A DNA stretch of 32,721 bases. It comes from Robiginitomaculum sp. (lineage in GTDB: Bacteria > Pseudomonadota > Alphaproteobacteria > Caulobacterales > Maricaulaceae). The notes beneath the pieces are model-generated. The model was not told the DNA's origin and did not search any database. It saw only the letters and a program-made list of their open reading frames with translations. Made by a program: the position numbers and the translations under genes. Positions 17,666 to 27,645 of the stretch are shown here, in pieces (positions within the stretch are counted from its first letter, which is position 1; every line of letters starts with the position of its first letter). The DNA lies in contig JAJFFM010000113.1 of NCBI GenBank assembly GCA_021776675.1, positions 1 through 32,721 on the forward strand, written 5' to 3'.

Positions 17666-18703
17666 ATGCGTACAATTACCTATTTTAAATTAGCGACAAT
17701 TACCGCAACCTCTTGTTTGGCATTGCTTGCAAACACTGCGATCGCTAAAGATGCGCCGACCTTAACTATTCAAAACTTTATTGGTACGGTTGATGTTAGG
17801 ACTGGCAATTATGATAAAATCACTGTCACAGATGCTGACGGCGCAGACGTAAGCCAATTGGGCGCCAGCGTCTTGATTGATAATGATCAAACCATTAAAA
17901 ATACCAATTGCCGCAAATCCAATTCAAGTATTAAAATTTCTGTTGGTAGTTGGAAGTGGAATAAACGCAAAGGTGGGTATAAAAACCTTGATGCCTACCC
18001 TCAACTGAAAATTACGGCACCTGCCAATACACACCTTGTCATAGATAAAGCCATTATATTTGGCGATGTTGGCAATATTGGATCCGCTGATATTAAAATG
18101 CGTTCTTGCGGTGATCTGGAATTATCTGATGTCAACGGCCACACAAATTTAGGTGTTTCTGGATCAGGTGATTTTACCGCGCAAAATGTACAGAGCCTAA
18201 AAATTGGTCTTGCGGGCTCAGGTGATGTGAAAATCGCCAATGTAGCAGGCGCGGCAACAATAGCGAGCGCCGGGTCAGGCGACCACGAGATTGGAAATAT
18301 AGGCGGAAATTTTGACTATACCGGCGCTGGGTCTGGCGATCTGGATGCGGGTAATATCACTGGCAATGCTGAAATAACGACGGCAGGCTCCGGAGACGTC
18401 GAAATTGAACGCCTCGCAGGAAACCTTATTTATACAAGCGGTGGCAGCGGTAATTTTGACGCAGATTATGTCGGCGGCAAAAACCTTTCTAGTAAATCTG
18501 GCGGTAGCGGTACTGTGGAAATAGACGACGGCGATGTCGTGGAATTATATATAAAAGTCGGCGGTTCAGGCAATGTCCGGTACGACGGTAAATCAACAAA
18601 TGCTGAGCTTTATGCCAGTGGAAGCGGTGAAATTACGGTGCAAGAACCAAGCGGTAATTTGCGCAAGAAAAAACACGGTTCTGGCTCAATTCGCATCAGA
18701 TAA
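17666..18703 (+). CDS. Exported GIN/DUF2807-like (toast-rack-type) beta-solenoid protein, copy 1
   Basis: Signal peptide; repeated GSGD/GSGN motifs about every 20 aa; Cys pair (TNCRKSN, RSCGDLEL). Confidence 0.8.
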   Translation: MRTITYFKLATITATSCLALLANTAIAKDAPTLTIQNFIGTVDVRTGNYDKITVTDADGADVSQLGASVLIDNDQTIKNTNCRKSNSSIKISVGSWKWNKRKGGYKNLDAYPQLKITAPANTHLVIDKAIIFGDVGNIGSADIKMRSCGDLELSDVNGHTNLGVSGSGDFTAQNVQSLKIGLAGSGDVKIANVAGAATIASAGSGDHEIGNIGGNFDYTGAGSGDLDAGNITGNAEITTAGSGDVEIERLAGNLIYTSGGSGNFDADYVGGKNLSSKSGGSGTVEIDDGDVVELYIKVGGSGNVRYDGKSTNAELYASGSGEITVQEPSGNLRKKKHGSGSIRIR

Positions 18704-18737
18704 CAAACTAACCCACCAAAACAAAAGGGAAATAATT

Positions 18738-19652
18738 ATGCGTAACTTCACATCATTAAGTGCACTGGCAGCAGCAAGCTGTCTAACCCTATTTGGCGCA
18801 CCTGCATTTGCCAATAACGCGCCAGTTCTTAAGATAGAAAATTTTATTGGCACAATTGAAATCATCACTAGCAATACTGGCAAGATTACTGTCGAAAATG
18901 CGGACGGCGTAAAATCGGTGCGCTCTGGTTCCGACCTATCCATTGATGATGAAACTTCCGTCCGTAAATATAATTGCCGTACCAAAGGAAAGCATGTCCT
19001 CATCGGTAAAGGCAAATGGAGCGGGTTTTCCAATAAAGGGTTTAAAAACATCAAAGAATATCCGCATGTTAAAATTAGCGCCCCGCAAGACGTACATCTC
19101 GACATCAGTAGCTCCATCATTTTTGGTAAAGTCGACACCGTCGGATCTGCTCATTTACATATTGGGTCTTGTGGTGATTTGAAACTTGGTGATGTTACGG
19201 GTCAATTAGACTTATCCGTTTCGGGTTCAGGTGATGTAACCTTTGGCAATGCAGGCGTATCAGACATTAACATATCGGGTGCAGGTGATGTCACGGCAGA
19301 AGATTTGCAGAAAGCTGATATTGATGTTTCCGGTAGCGGCGATTTGGAGTTGGGTAACATTTCCGGCTCAACAAATATCGAATCGAGCGGCGCAGGCGAT
19401 ATTGAAATCAATAGCATTATTGGCGAAGACCTGACAATAAATGTCAGCGGCAGTAGCAGCATCTCAATCGACAGCGGTAGTGTCGACACATTATACATAC
19501 GAGCCTCAGGTGCCAGCGACGTTACGTATAATGGAAGCTCAAAAGACGCTGAAGCCCGCGCCAGTGGTGCCAGCGATGTCACTATACACAACCCATCCGG
19601 CCAATTGCGTACAAGTGATAGTGGTGCTGGGGACGTTAATGTCCGCGGCTAA
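18738..19652 (+). CDS. Exported GIN/DUF2807-like beta-solenoid protein, copy 2 (tandem paralogue)
   Basis: Likely start ATG 18738 (MRNFTSLSALAAASCLTLFGAPAFA), not 18573; aligns with copy 1 over the full length: NFIGT, Y/TNCR, SCGDL, SGSGD repeats. Confidence 0.8.
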   Translation: MRNFTSLSALAAASCLTLFGAPAFANNAPVLKIENFIGTIEIITSNTGKITVENADGVKSVRSGSDLSIDDETSVRKYNCRTKGKHVLIGKGKWSGFSNKGFKNIKEYPHVKISAPQDVHLDISSSIIFGKVDTVGSAHLHIGSCGDLKLGDVTGQLDLSVSGSGDVTFGNAGVSDINISGAGDVTAEDLQKADIDVSGSGDLELGNISGSTNIESSGAGDIEINSIIGEDLTINVSGSSSISIDSGSVDTLYIRASGASDVTYNGSSKDAEARASGASDVTIHNPSGQLRTSDSGAGDVNVRG

Positions 19653-19746
19653 AATTTATACTTCAAATAACGGCCACCTATACGGCCAAGAAATAACGGT
19701 AAAGGCTTAGGCCTAATGCTGGCCCCATTAACCAGCAAACCGTTAG

Positions 19747-19795
19747 GTGCGCTTTGCAGGCAGGATTCTCTCTCGACTGCGAAGCGCACTTTCTC
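19747..19795 (+). terminator. Rho-independent-like terminator of the psp/GIN operon
   Basis: 13-bp stem with one G-U (GTGCGCTTTGCAG 19747-19759 / CTGCGAAGCGCAC 19777-19789) followed by TTTCTC. Confidence 0.7.
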
Positions 19796-19830
19796 ATTTG
19801 CCGCCCCAATCTTATTTACAGAACAAAGCC

Positions 19831-20565
19831 TTAATCTTCATCTCGAATAAACTTAAAATAATGTGGCGTCCTGCCCTCTCGATATGCCTTAGCTTCATAA
19901 CGCGTACCGGGCCAATTTTTGTAAGGTTCCTGCCAATTTAAGCACCCCTCAACGTTCCAGTTAAAACCACCATGCCCAAGTATCCGTACCAACGCCCAGT
20001 CTATATAGGACGGAATATCACTAGCGAAATGTAACGCACAGTTCGGTTTTAAAGCACGGTGAAATTCACCTATAAGATCTTCTTGAATGAGCCGACGTTT
20101 ATAATGACGGACTTTGGGCCAAGGATCTGGATATAAAATATCAATATGATCAAGGCTATTGTCCGTTAGGTTTTCCAAAAATTGCCAGACATCTCCGTGG
20201 TGCAGACGAATATTCTTAAGCTGCCCCCTATCAATACCCGCTAATACCTTGGCAATACCATTCAAGAAAGGCTCCACACCAATAAACACCATATCCGGGT
20301 TTTCCTGTGCGCGGTGCAGTAAATGCTCACCGCCGCCAAACCCAACCTCCACGCTGATGCTCTTAAAGCTCTCTAGTCCCGCCAACGGGTTCCCGACGTC
20401 TATTGAAACATTCGCTAGTTGTGTTTCCACCAGCCCGCTTTGATAAGGGCTTAGCGGTTTACCCTTAGCGCGGCCCCATAGGCGGCGATAACGTTGGCCG
20501 TTGCTTGGCTTAAGGCCATTGCTTGGTTTTAGGCCATTGCTCGGCTTTAGGGGTGTGTCCGTCAT
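19831..20565 (-). CDS. trmB: tRNA (guanine-N7-)-methyltransferase
   Basis: 'ISVEVGFGGGEHLLHRAQENPDMVFIGVEPFLNGIAKVL', 'DHIDILYPDPWPKVRHYKRRLIQ' TrmB motifs. Confidence 0.95.
   Translation of the reverse strand: MTDTPLKPSNGLKPSNGLKPSNGQRYRRLWGRAKGKPLSPYQSGLVETQLANVSIDVGNPLAGLESFKSISVEVGFGGGEHLLHRAQENPDMVFIGVEPFLNGIAKVLAGIDRGQLKNIRLHHGDVWQFLENLTDNSLDHIDILYPDPWPKVRHYKRRLIQEDLIGEFHRALKPNCALHFASDIPSYIDWALVRILGHGGFNWNVEGCLNWQEPYKNWPGTRYEAKAYREGRTPHYFKFIRDED
20496..20549 (-). repeat. Three tandem 18-bp units encoding LKPSNG x3 at the TrmB N-terminus
   Basis: Units 20496-20513, 20514-20531, 20532-20549 differ by only a few bases. Confidence 0.9.
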
Positions 20566-20613
20566 ATCATAACATTCTTGAATTACATTCTTGGTTTACT
20601 TTTGGGCATAAAG

Positions 20614-20643
20614 AAACCCTGCACGGGCATTCGTGCAGGGTTT
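20614..20643 (-). terminator. Strong hairpin terminator (AAACCCTGCACG-N6-CGTGCAGGGTTT)
   Basis: Perfect 12-bp stem, 6-nt loop; on the minus strand followed by CTTTAT; downstream of the XRE gene. Confidence 0.8.
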
Positions 20644-20709
20644 ATAAATCCGTTCACCCATAAAAGCTATGGGGAGATTGATATTCAAGTTTTTATTTAA
20701 CTTAAATCT

Positions 20710-21123
20710 CTAATCCTCATCTGCTGCCAATGAGCGCGCCAGTTCAAGTATTTGACGGCGTACCGCTTTATTCTTGATCTTGGAAACCGCCATAGCCAGT
20801 GAGACGCCGTCCGTAGAGTTGATGAACTCATATACGACTGGTGTTTGATCGTTTTCCCCAAATTCAGTCACAGGCATCTCATTGCCAAGACCGTCATAAA
20901 AGAAACTTACAGGTACTTCTAGGACCTGTGACATACGCCATAAACGCGAAGCGCCGACACGGTTAGCACCGCGCTCATATTTTTGTACTTGCTGGAAGGT
21001 GACGCCGAGCTGATCGCCCAACTTTTCTTGGCTCATTCTTAAAACCTGCCGGCGCAGTCTAACGCGTGTGCCGACATGAAGGTCTACCGGATTTGGTGAC
21101 CGAGGTGCATGTTGTGATTTCAT
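20710..21123 (-). CDS. XRE-family helix-turn-helix transcriptional regulator
   Basis: 'VGTRVRLRRQVLRMSQEKLGDQLGVTFQQVQKYERGANRVGASRLWRMSQVLEVPVSFFYDG'. Confidence 0.93.
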   Translation of the reverse strand: MKSQHAPRSPNPVDLHVGTRVRLRRQVLRMSQEKLGDQLGVTFQQVQKYERGANRVGASRLWRMSQVLEVPVSFFYDGLGNEMPVTEFGENDQTPVVYEFINSTDGVSLAMAVSKIKNKAVRRQILELARSLAADED

Positions 21124-21223
21124 AGTTTCATCCCTTTTGTATTAGTGTGTATACAGGGTGTAAGAGTGCTCTTTAAAATACATCTAACGCCCCGTGTATT
21201 TTGCATAATCGACTTGAATGCAG

Positions 21224-22888
21224 TCAATTTCGTTTATGCATGCCTACTACACATACTATAAGTAGAAAAATAATTAGCAAGAGTATAATATAGTTAACGC
21301 GCAATTTATATACAGTCGCCGCTATTGGCCTTGGTAAAAGCGCGTCTATAACGCCTTGCTCCCCCAACCCCAATCGGTTTATTTGCCGGCCATAAGCATC
21401 AATAACACCAGATATACCGCCAGATGTTGCGCGTATGACTGGCAATCCCTCCTCTATGGCGCGGTAACGGGCTTGATTGATATGTTGACGCGGCCCTGTG
21501 GAATTACCGTACCAGCTGTCATTAGAGAGGTTTAAAATCCAACTTGGGCTTTCCCCATTTTGCGGTAAAGACCGGCTCGTAAAGCCTGGAAAGATAATTT
21601 CATAGCAAATTTGCATACTCACGGGCGGCAGGCTTGGCAGATTGGGCACGGCGCCGCTTTGTCCGGGCGACATGGATTCCAGTGCCGTTGATAAGCTGTG
21701 TAAGCCAATGCTCTCCATCAAGCCGCCGCCCGGTATAAACTCCCCAAATGGAACTAATTTTTGTTTGTCATAAAAGGAGGATATTACGGGCGCTTGCCCA
21801 TCCTTATAAGTTATCGCCACAGCTGCGTTATAATAAGCGGTATTCTTGGAGCCAGATTTGGAGTCAGGTTTTGGCTCTGCTCTCAATGTTTGGGTAATAA
21901 ATACAGGCGGGGTTTTAATGCCCTGATCGAAACCTTGCTCGTTTCGCGAGAGAAACATATTTTCTATGGCTGCCATAAGCCCTTGGTCTTCCAACATTAA
22001 GCCCGGAATTGCGCCCTCAGGCCAAATGATATGTGTAACATCTTCAAAGCCTGCACTGCGTGATAATTGCAAGTAAGTGTTGGCCGTACTGACATACTTA
22101 TTTGGATCAAATTTATCCCGCTGGGGAATATTAGCATGGACAATGCGAAGTTTTACACCCTCTACATATTGGATATCGGCTCTACTGAGGCGCAGGGCTC
22201 CATAACCAAAACACGCCGCTATTACCGCGCTACTGAGCGCAATGGGGAGCCATTGTTGTTTGCGTTCTATCAACAGTGCAATACTAGCTGATAAAACAAA
22301 CACCAATGCAGTGAGGCCGTAAATCCCGACTATGGATGCGATTTGAGAAATTGGCTTACCCGCCGCAAATATATAACCTGGTAAATTCCACGGAAACCCA
22401 CTTAGGATATGCCCGCGCAAAAATTCGACAATAAAAAACACACTGGCAAATATTCCTGCCCGCCAAATAGACGTCTTGCCAATTTGGCTTAACCGCACAT
22501 AAACAAATCCGCCAACACCCCAGAATACTGCAAGCCCCGCAGCCAATAAGAAAATAGCAAATGGCATGAACGGCACAAATTCTGGGCCGCGCGCAATAAA
22601 TGCCGACCCTATCCAGTATAATCCGGCCAAAAAATACCCCAATGCAAAGGCAAACCCTCGCCAAAACCCTGCACGGAGTGGGCGCGCCTGTTCGTGTGCC
22701 CCGTCAAGACGCAACATCAAAAATGCAAAGCAGATTATGGTGATAAGCCACAAATAAAATGGCGCATGTCCAAGAACGGATAAGGCGCCGAGGAGCATGG
22801 TCAGAATAAATCCGCGAAACCCGTCTACTGCCAAAACTCGAGCCAATTGCTCTTGCACTACTCCGCCTTTTGTTTGGATATTTGGCAA
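21224..22888 (-). CDS. lnt: Apolipoprotein N-acyltransferase
   Basis: Multi-TM N-terminus plus CN-hydrolase domain: 'IIWPEGAIPGLML', 'YDKQKLVPFGEFIPGG', 'SMQICYEIIFPG'. Confidence 0.95.
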   Translation of the reverse strand: MPNIQTKGGVVQEQLARVLAVDGFRGFILTMLLGALSVLGHAPFYLWLITIICFAFLMLRLDGAHEQARPLRAGFWRGFAFALGYFLAGLYWIGSAFIARGPEFVPFMPFAIFLLAAGLAVFWGVGGFVYVRLSQIGKTSIWRAGIFASVFFIVEFLRGHILSGFPWNLPGYIFAAGKPISQIASIVGIYGLTALVFVLSASIALLIERKQQWLPIALSSAVIAACFGYGALRLSRADIQYVEGVKLRIVHANIPQRDKFDPNKYVSTANTYLQLSRSAGFEDVTHIIWPEGAIPGLMLEDQGLMAAIENMFLSRNEQGFDQGIKTPPVFITQTLRAEPKPDSKSGSKNTAYYNAAVAITYKDGQAPVISSFYDKQKLVPFGEFIPGGGLMESIGLHSLSTALESMSPGQSGAVPNLPSLPPVSMQICYEIIFPGFTSRSLPQNGESPSWILNLSNDSWYGNSTGPRQHINQARYRAIEEGLPVIRATSGGISGVIDAYGRQINRLGLGEQGVIDALLPRPIAATVYKLRVNYIILLLIIFLLIVCVVGMHKRN

Positions 22889-23712
22889 AGTCGTATTCGC
22901 TTAACGCGTCTTGGGCTTGCTTCGAGAATTTCAAATTCCAGGCCGAGCGGATGGGGAATTATTTCACCGCGCTCTGGCACACGGCCCGCTAAGAAAAACA
23001 CTAACCCGCCCAAAGTATCAACTTCGTCGTCTTGTTGCGGCGTTGCTATATCGCGGCCAAGTACGGTTTCAAAATCTTCAATGCTAATCCGCGCATCGGC
23101 CTCCCAATAGGTGTGGCCATGTTTATCTTTGAGGATATTGACTTCTGGTTCTGCATCATCGTGTTCGTCTTCAATATCACCTACAATAGGTTCGATAAGG
23201 TCTTCGAGCGTCACCAGCCCGTCCGTACCGCCGTATTCATCAACGACAATAGCCATATGAACACGGCTAACTTGCATTTTCTTTAACAGCACATCCGCCG
23301 CCATTGACTGCGGTACAAAAATAACTGGGCGGAGAATTTTACTAATAATCTTTTTGTTAGGGTATGATTTGGTAGCCCTGCCGGGTGCATTTAATGCCAA
23401 AAATTCAAGCAAGTCTTTGACATGCACAAACCCGGTTGGCTCGTCCAAAGTTTCGCCGTGAATAGGTAAGCGAGAATGCCCCGCATCTTGAAAACATTTG
23501 GTCAATTCTTGTAAGCTTGCATCGCCTGCTACGGCAATGATGTCGGCACGCGGCACCATGACATCTTCAACCCGTAATGAATGGAAGTTTTCCGCAGCAC
23601 TCATTAATGATTTGCGTTCTTGCACGCTTTCGGACTGCCCCGTATCAGCGCCGCCAAACAGGCGGGCTAGAGAACGGCTGAAAAAGCCCTTAGAAGAATT
23701 TTGTTCACTCAC
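22858..23712 (-). CDS. corC: CorC/YbeX-type CBS-domain protein (hemolysin-like, CorC_HlyC C-terminal domain)
   Basis: '[25 protein letters not shown]', '[29 protein letters not shown]', '[15 protein letters not shown]'. Confidence 0.93.
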   Translation of the reverse strand: MSEQNSSKGFFSRSLARLFGGADTGQSESVQERKSLMSAAENFHSLRVEDVMVPRADIIAVAGDASLQELTKCFQDAGHSRLPIHGETLDEPTGFVHVKDLLEFLALNAPGRATKSYPNKKIISKILRPVIFVPQSMAADVLLKKMQVSRVHMAIVVDEYGGTDGLVTLEDLIEPIVGDIEDEHDDAEPEVNILKDKHGHTYWEADARISIEDFETVLGRDIATPQQDDEVDTLGGLVFFLAGRVPERGEIIPHPLGLEFEILEASPRRVKRIRLCQISKQKAE

Positions 23713-24194
23713 GGCTTATCTCTATCATAAGGGTTAGTAATTCCCAAGCCTGCAAGTGCCTTTATTTCATGAGTTTCCATAAATTCGGCGTCGCCATCAT
23801 TTTCATGGCCCAAACCCTGCAAGTGCAAATATCCGTGGATCAGCAAATGCGCAATATGGTCTTCAAGGGCGATACCACCCACCCGTGCTTCACCCTCAAT
23901 CACCTCGAACGCCAAAACAACATCCCCCAAAATGGGTATTCCTAACGTCGCTTCAGTCGGAAAAGACAATACATTGGTCGGCTTGTCCTTACCCCGATAT
24001 GTGCGGTTTAAATCCCGTACCTGTCCATTATTCGTAAATAACAGACTGATTTCTGTGAACGGTCGCTCGCAATATTGAGTGATCGCAGTTGATAAAACGG
24101 TTCGCGCCAGCGCCGACAAATCATCAACAACGTCCCAACGTGTATCCCTGATATCAATGTCTATTTCGATGTCGTCTAATATGGGATTTGGCAT
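23709..24194 (-). CDS. ybeY: Endoribonuclease YbeY (rRNA maturation factor)
   Basis: 'LNRTYRGKDKPTNVLSFP', 'HLLIHGYLHLQGLGHENDGDAEFME' (HGxLHLxGyDH-type motif). Confidence 0.95.
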   Translation of the reverse strand: MPNPILDDIEIDIDIRDTRWDVVDDLSALARTVLSTAITQYCERPFTEISLLFTNNGQVRDLNRTYRGKDKPTNVLSFPTEATLGIPILGDVVLAFEVIEGEARVGGIALEDHIAHLLIHGYLHLQGLGHENDGDAEFMETHEIKALAGLGITNPYDRDKP

Positions 24195-24196
24195 TA

Positions 24197-25177
24197 CTAA
24201 TTTTTTGCATCGCTATTTTTATTATCTTGGTCATAAGCTTTGACGATCTTACCAACCAATGGATGGCGCACGACATCATTGGCATCAAATTCGATCATGG
24301 AGATATCGTCTATGCCCCCAAGAATAGACAGAGCGTGGCTTAAGCCAGATTTCTGACCGCGCGGTAAATCGCTTTGGCTCGGATCACCCGTAACCGCATA
24401 GGCCGCATCTTCGCCGAGCCGCGTTAGGGCCATTTTCATTTGTGCCACTGTAGCGTTTTGCGCTTCGTCAATGACCACAAATGCATTGGACAATGTCCGA
24501 CCACGCATAAATGCCAAAGGTGCAACTTCAATTTCACCTGCGGCTTTGCGGCGTTCCACTTCATCGCCGCCCAAAACCATAATCAAAGCATCATAAATGG
24601 GTTGTAAATACGGGTCGATTTTTTCCATAAGGTCACCCGGCAAAAACCCGAGCTTTTCGCCGGCTTCCACGGCAGGGCGACACGCAATAAACTTCCCAAC
24701 TTCCCCGCGCGCCAATAAAGACGCACCATAGGCTGTGGCCAAAAATGTTTTCCCCGTACCCGCAGGGCCGACACCAAATGTAATGGTGTTATCGCGCATG
24801 GCATTGATAAAGTCGCCTTGGTGTTTAGTCTTAGGCACAATGGGTTTGCGGCGCGGAACCGGTATGACTTGGCTAATGTTCGATTTGGCAAAATTGGCTT
24901 CGCCCAACCCGGATGCATGCCCCAGAATCAGAGCCTCTACATCCGCGCGCGTACACGGCCAACCATTATCTAAACGCTCATATATTTCTTTGACAACACC
25001 CGCCGCACGCGCACGCGCTTTCGCATTGCCGTTAATGACGACGCTTGAACCCGGTGCTTCTAGGTAAACGTCAAAGGCTTGCTCAATCAGCGCCAAATTT
25101 GCATGGCCCGGGCCAGTTAGTTCGCGTACCAAATCAACATTGGCAAATTCTAAAGTTTCGGTTTTTCCTCTAGCCAT
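24197..25177 (-). CDS. phoH: PhoH family ATPase
   Basis: 'ITFGVGPAGTGKTFLATAYG', 'VIDEAQNATVAQMKMALTRLGEDAAYAVTGDPSQSDLP'. Confidence 0.96.
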   Translation of the reverse strand: MARGKTETLEFANVDLVRELTGPGHANLALIEQAFDVYLEAPGSSVVINGNAKARARAAGVVKEIYERLDNGWPCTRADVEALILGHASGLGEANFAKSNISQVIPVPRRKPIVPKTKHQGDFINAMRDNTITFGVGPAGTGKTFLATAYGASLLARGEVGKFIACRPAVEAGEKLGFLPGDLMEKIDPYLQPIYDALIMVLGGDEVERRKAAGEIEVAPLAFMRGRTLSNAFVVIDEAQNATVAQMKMALTRLGEDAAYAVTGDPSQSDLPRGQKSGLSHALSILGGIDDISMIEFDANDVVRHPLVGKIVKAYDQDNKNSDAKN

Positions 25178-26593
25178 TTATAAACTTTTCTCCTCTAAGA
25201 CACCCCTGAGAGAGTTCTGTCCTGCATCCGTAATTTTTACCCTTACTATCTGCCCGATTAAATTGGCGGCGCCTTTGAAATGCGTACCTTGCAAATAGGG
25301 CGAGCGGCCAAACAACTCACTTCCAGCCCGACTTGTATCCTCAACCAATACGGACAAAGTTTTACCTATTAGGCTCTGATTAAAGGCCAGTTGCTGAGCG
25401 GTCAGAAGTTTTTGTAAACGTGCCAATCGCTCGGATTTTACGTCCTCAGGAACTTGGCCCGGAAGTGCCGCCCCTGGTGTCCCGGGACGTGCGGAGTATT
25501 TAAAACTGAACGAAGACGCAAAACCAATCTCTTCAACCGCTTCTAATGTCTTCTTGAAGTCCAGTTCGCTTTCACCCGGAAAGCCAACAATGAAATCCGA
25601 TGACAAGGCCAGTTCCGGTTCGGCAGCACGTATTTTAGCGACCAAGTCTTTGAACTCGGCGTAAGTATGACCGCGGTTCATAGCTTTGAGAATACGGTCA
25701 CTGCCCGCTTGTAAGGGCAAATGCAGATACGGCATCAAGGTTTTCTCATGCTTGTGAACGTTAATCAACTCATCGTCCATATCGCGGGGATGGGATGTAG
25801 TATAACGCATCCGGTCAAGCCCGCCAATTTTTGATAGGTGTGAAATCAGCTGACCAAGCCCCCAAAACTGGTCCGCCTCCAATTTAGGGGCTGCACCGTG
25901 ATAAGCATTAACGTTTTGCCCAAGCAAAGTTATCTCGCGTACACCTTGGGCTACCAATTCTCGTGCTTCGGCGACGATCTGATCTACTGGACGAGAGAAC
26001 TCCGCGCCGCGCGTATAAGGCACGACACAGAAGGTACAAAATTTATCGCAACCTTCTTGGATGGTAAGAAATGCCGTAGGGCCGTCGACCTTACGGGTAG
26101 CGGGCATCAGATCAAATTTCTCTTCTGTGTCGAAATCCGTCTCAAGCCGTTCACCCAACTGCCGGCTGACCTTGGCGATCATTTCGGGAAGTTTATGATA
26201 GCTTTGCGGGCCGAGCACCAAATCAACTACGGGCGCACGGCGCATTATTTCTTCGCCTTCGGCTTGTGCGACACAACCGGCCACAGCGACCTTCATGGTG
26301 CCGCCTGATGCTGCTTTTTTTTCTTTAAGTTTACGGATCCGGCCTAGTTCTGAATATACTTTCTCCGCCGCTTTTTCGCGGATATGACAAGTGTTCAGCA
26401 CCACCAAGTCGGCACCATCTGGACTGTCCACAGGGGCATAGCCCACAGGCGCCAACACATCGGCCATACGTTCACTGTCATAGACATTCATCTGACAGCC
26501 ATAAGTTTTAATAAAAAGTGTTTTGGTATTCGCGGCTTTGCTATTCTCGGCTTTATCCGGTGTCGTAATATCCACTGATGTCTGGTGGCCCAT
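25178..26593 (-). CDS. miaB: tRNA-2-methylthio-N6-dimethylallyladenosine synthase
   Basis: '[17 protein letters not shown]', radical-SAM '[23 protein letters not shown]', TRAM-like C-terminus. Confidence 0.96.
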   Translation of the reverse strand: MGHQTSVDITTPDKAENSKAANTKTLFIKTYGCQMNVYDSERMADVLAPVGYAPVDSPDGADLVVLNTCHIREKAAEKVYSELGRIRKLKEKKAASGGTMKVAVAGCVAQAEGEEIMRRAPVVDLVLGPQSYHKLPEMIAKVSRQLGERLETDFDTEEKFDLMPATRKVDGPTAFLTIQEGCDKFCTFCVVPYTRGAEFSRPVDQIVAEARELVAQGVREITLLGQNVNAYHGAAPKLEADQFWGLGQLISHLSKIGGLDRMRYTTSHPRDMDDELINVHKHEKTLMPYLHLPLQAGSDRILKAMNRGHTYAEFKDLVAKIRAAEPELALSSDFIVGFPGESELDFKKTLEAVEEIGFASSFSFKYSARPGTPGAALPGQVPEDVKSERLARLQKLLTAQQLAFNQSLIGKTLSVLVEDTSRAGSELFGRSPYLQGTHFKGAANLIGQIVRVKITDAGQNSLRGVLEEKSL

Positions 26594-26735
26594 AAGCCGT
26601 ATATCCTGTTAAAACTGGTATCTTATTAAAACCCGTATAGAGCCTATATCAGACATTTAAGCAAGAGGCTTTGCTGTTTTGGGGCTGCGCTTCAGATTAT
26701 CCCAAAATTATTACTCGACCTCTACTGTTGTAGGA

Positions 26736-27371
26736 TCATGAGGTTGTTTCCGGTGTTGAAAGACGGTGTCCCGCGGCTATAAAGACTGCGCCGCCAACCG
26801 CGTACAGAGTCGTAAACCCGACCATGTTAATAAAAACCCCAACCAAGCCAAGTTCAGTGACATTGAGAAACGGATAAGGGTATACCCCACTAAGCGCGCC
26901 GCGAATTATTGTAAAAACGCCGTATAACGCAGGATAAATTACCCAATAAGGTATATGCACATAGCGCATGGGGCGCTTGGCGGCAAAAAATATCCAATCG
27001 AACAGATACAAAGCAGGCATCACAGAATGAAACGCTATATCCGTAGCGAGCTGTATGCCTTGGGGCTCCCACAAATGTCTAAGCAGTGTGTGATAAACCA
27101 CTGCGACCACAAGAATATACAAGGCAATGGCGGCGCGCACGCTGGGCTTTGTAAAAAAATTATAGAACCTAGTCGTCGGCGGTAAAAATGGCGCGGTTAG
27201 AGCTAAGGCGACTAAAATATTGGTTAAAATAGTGAAATATCCAAAAAAATAAACCGTTGCCGCCAGCAAGTTTGCATGTTCACCGCTCGCCACTACATCA
27301 CCGTATTGCACGACCAATGTTGTCCAACCAATCACAGCAGCGATAATTCTATACGAATTTTTACTCAACAT
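26736..27371 (-). CDS. Pr6Pr-type multi-pass membrane protein
   Basis: 211 aa; six-TM pattern, 'FGYFTILTNILVALALT', 'HSVMPALYLFDWIFF', 'PYWVIYPALYGVFTIIRGA.SGVYPYPFLN'. Confidence 0.75.
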   Translation of the reverse strand: MLSKNSYRIIAAVIGWTTLVVQYGDVVASGEHANLLAATVYFFGYFTILTNILVALALTAPFLPPTTRFYNFFTKPSVRAAIALYILVVAVVYHTLLRHLWEPQGIQLATDIAFHSVMPALYLFDWIFFAAKRPMRYVHIPYWVIYPALYGVFTIIRGALSGVYPYPFLNVTELGLVGVFINMVGFTTLYAVGGAVFIAAGHRLSTPETTS

Positions 27372-27645
27372 TATGGGGTGTCCTTTTCATGAGTAATTGA
27401 CGGCTGACTATTCAGTAATTCGTGTGGGTTTTCAAGCCCTTCAAAACGGTTCAACCATAAAATAATGACCCCCGCAGTTTAGCCCCGTAAAATGAGATCT
27501 CAAAGCACGACCCGCTTTATTTTTTGATTTTGATAGCATGACGGAAAAGACGTGTATTCTCAATTTAAAGGCTAAAAATAGCCAAGAAGACATTGACAGG
27601 CTAGTCACTCGCCGCTTAGTCGTAGGGAAATTCAAGGGGAAGATA

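Noticed and set aside
18573-18737. N-terminal extension of the second GIN ORF
   Set aside because: Overlaps the GIN1 coding end; a clear signal peptide begins at ATG 18738 with AAGGGAA upstream.
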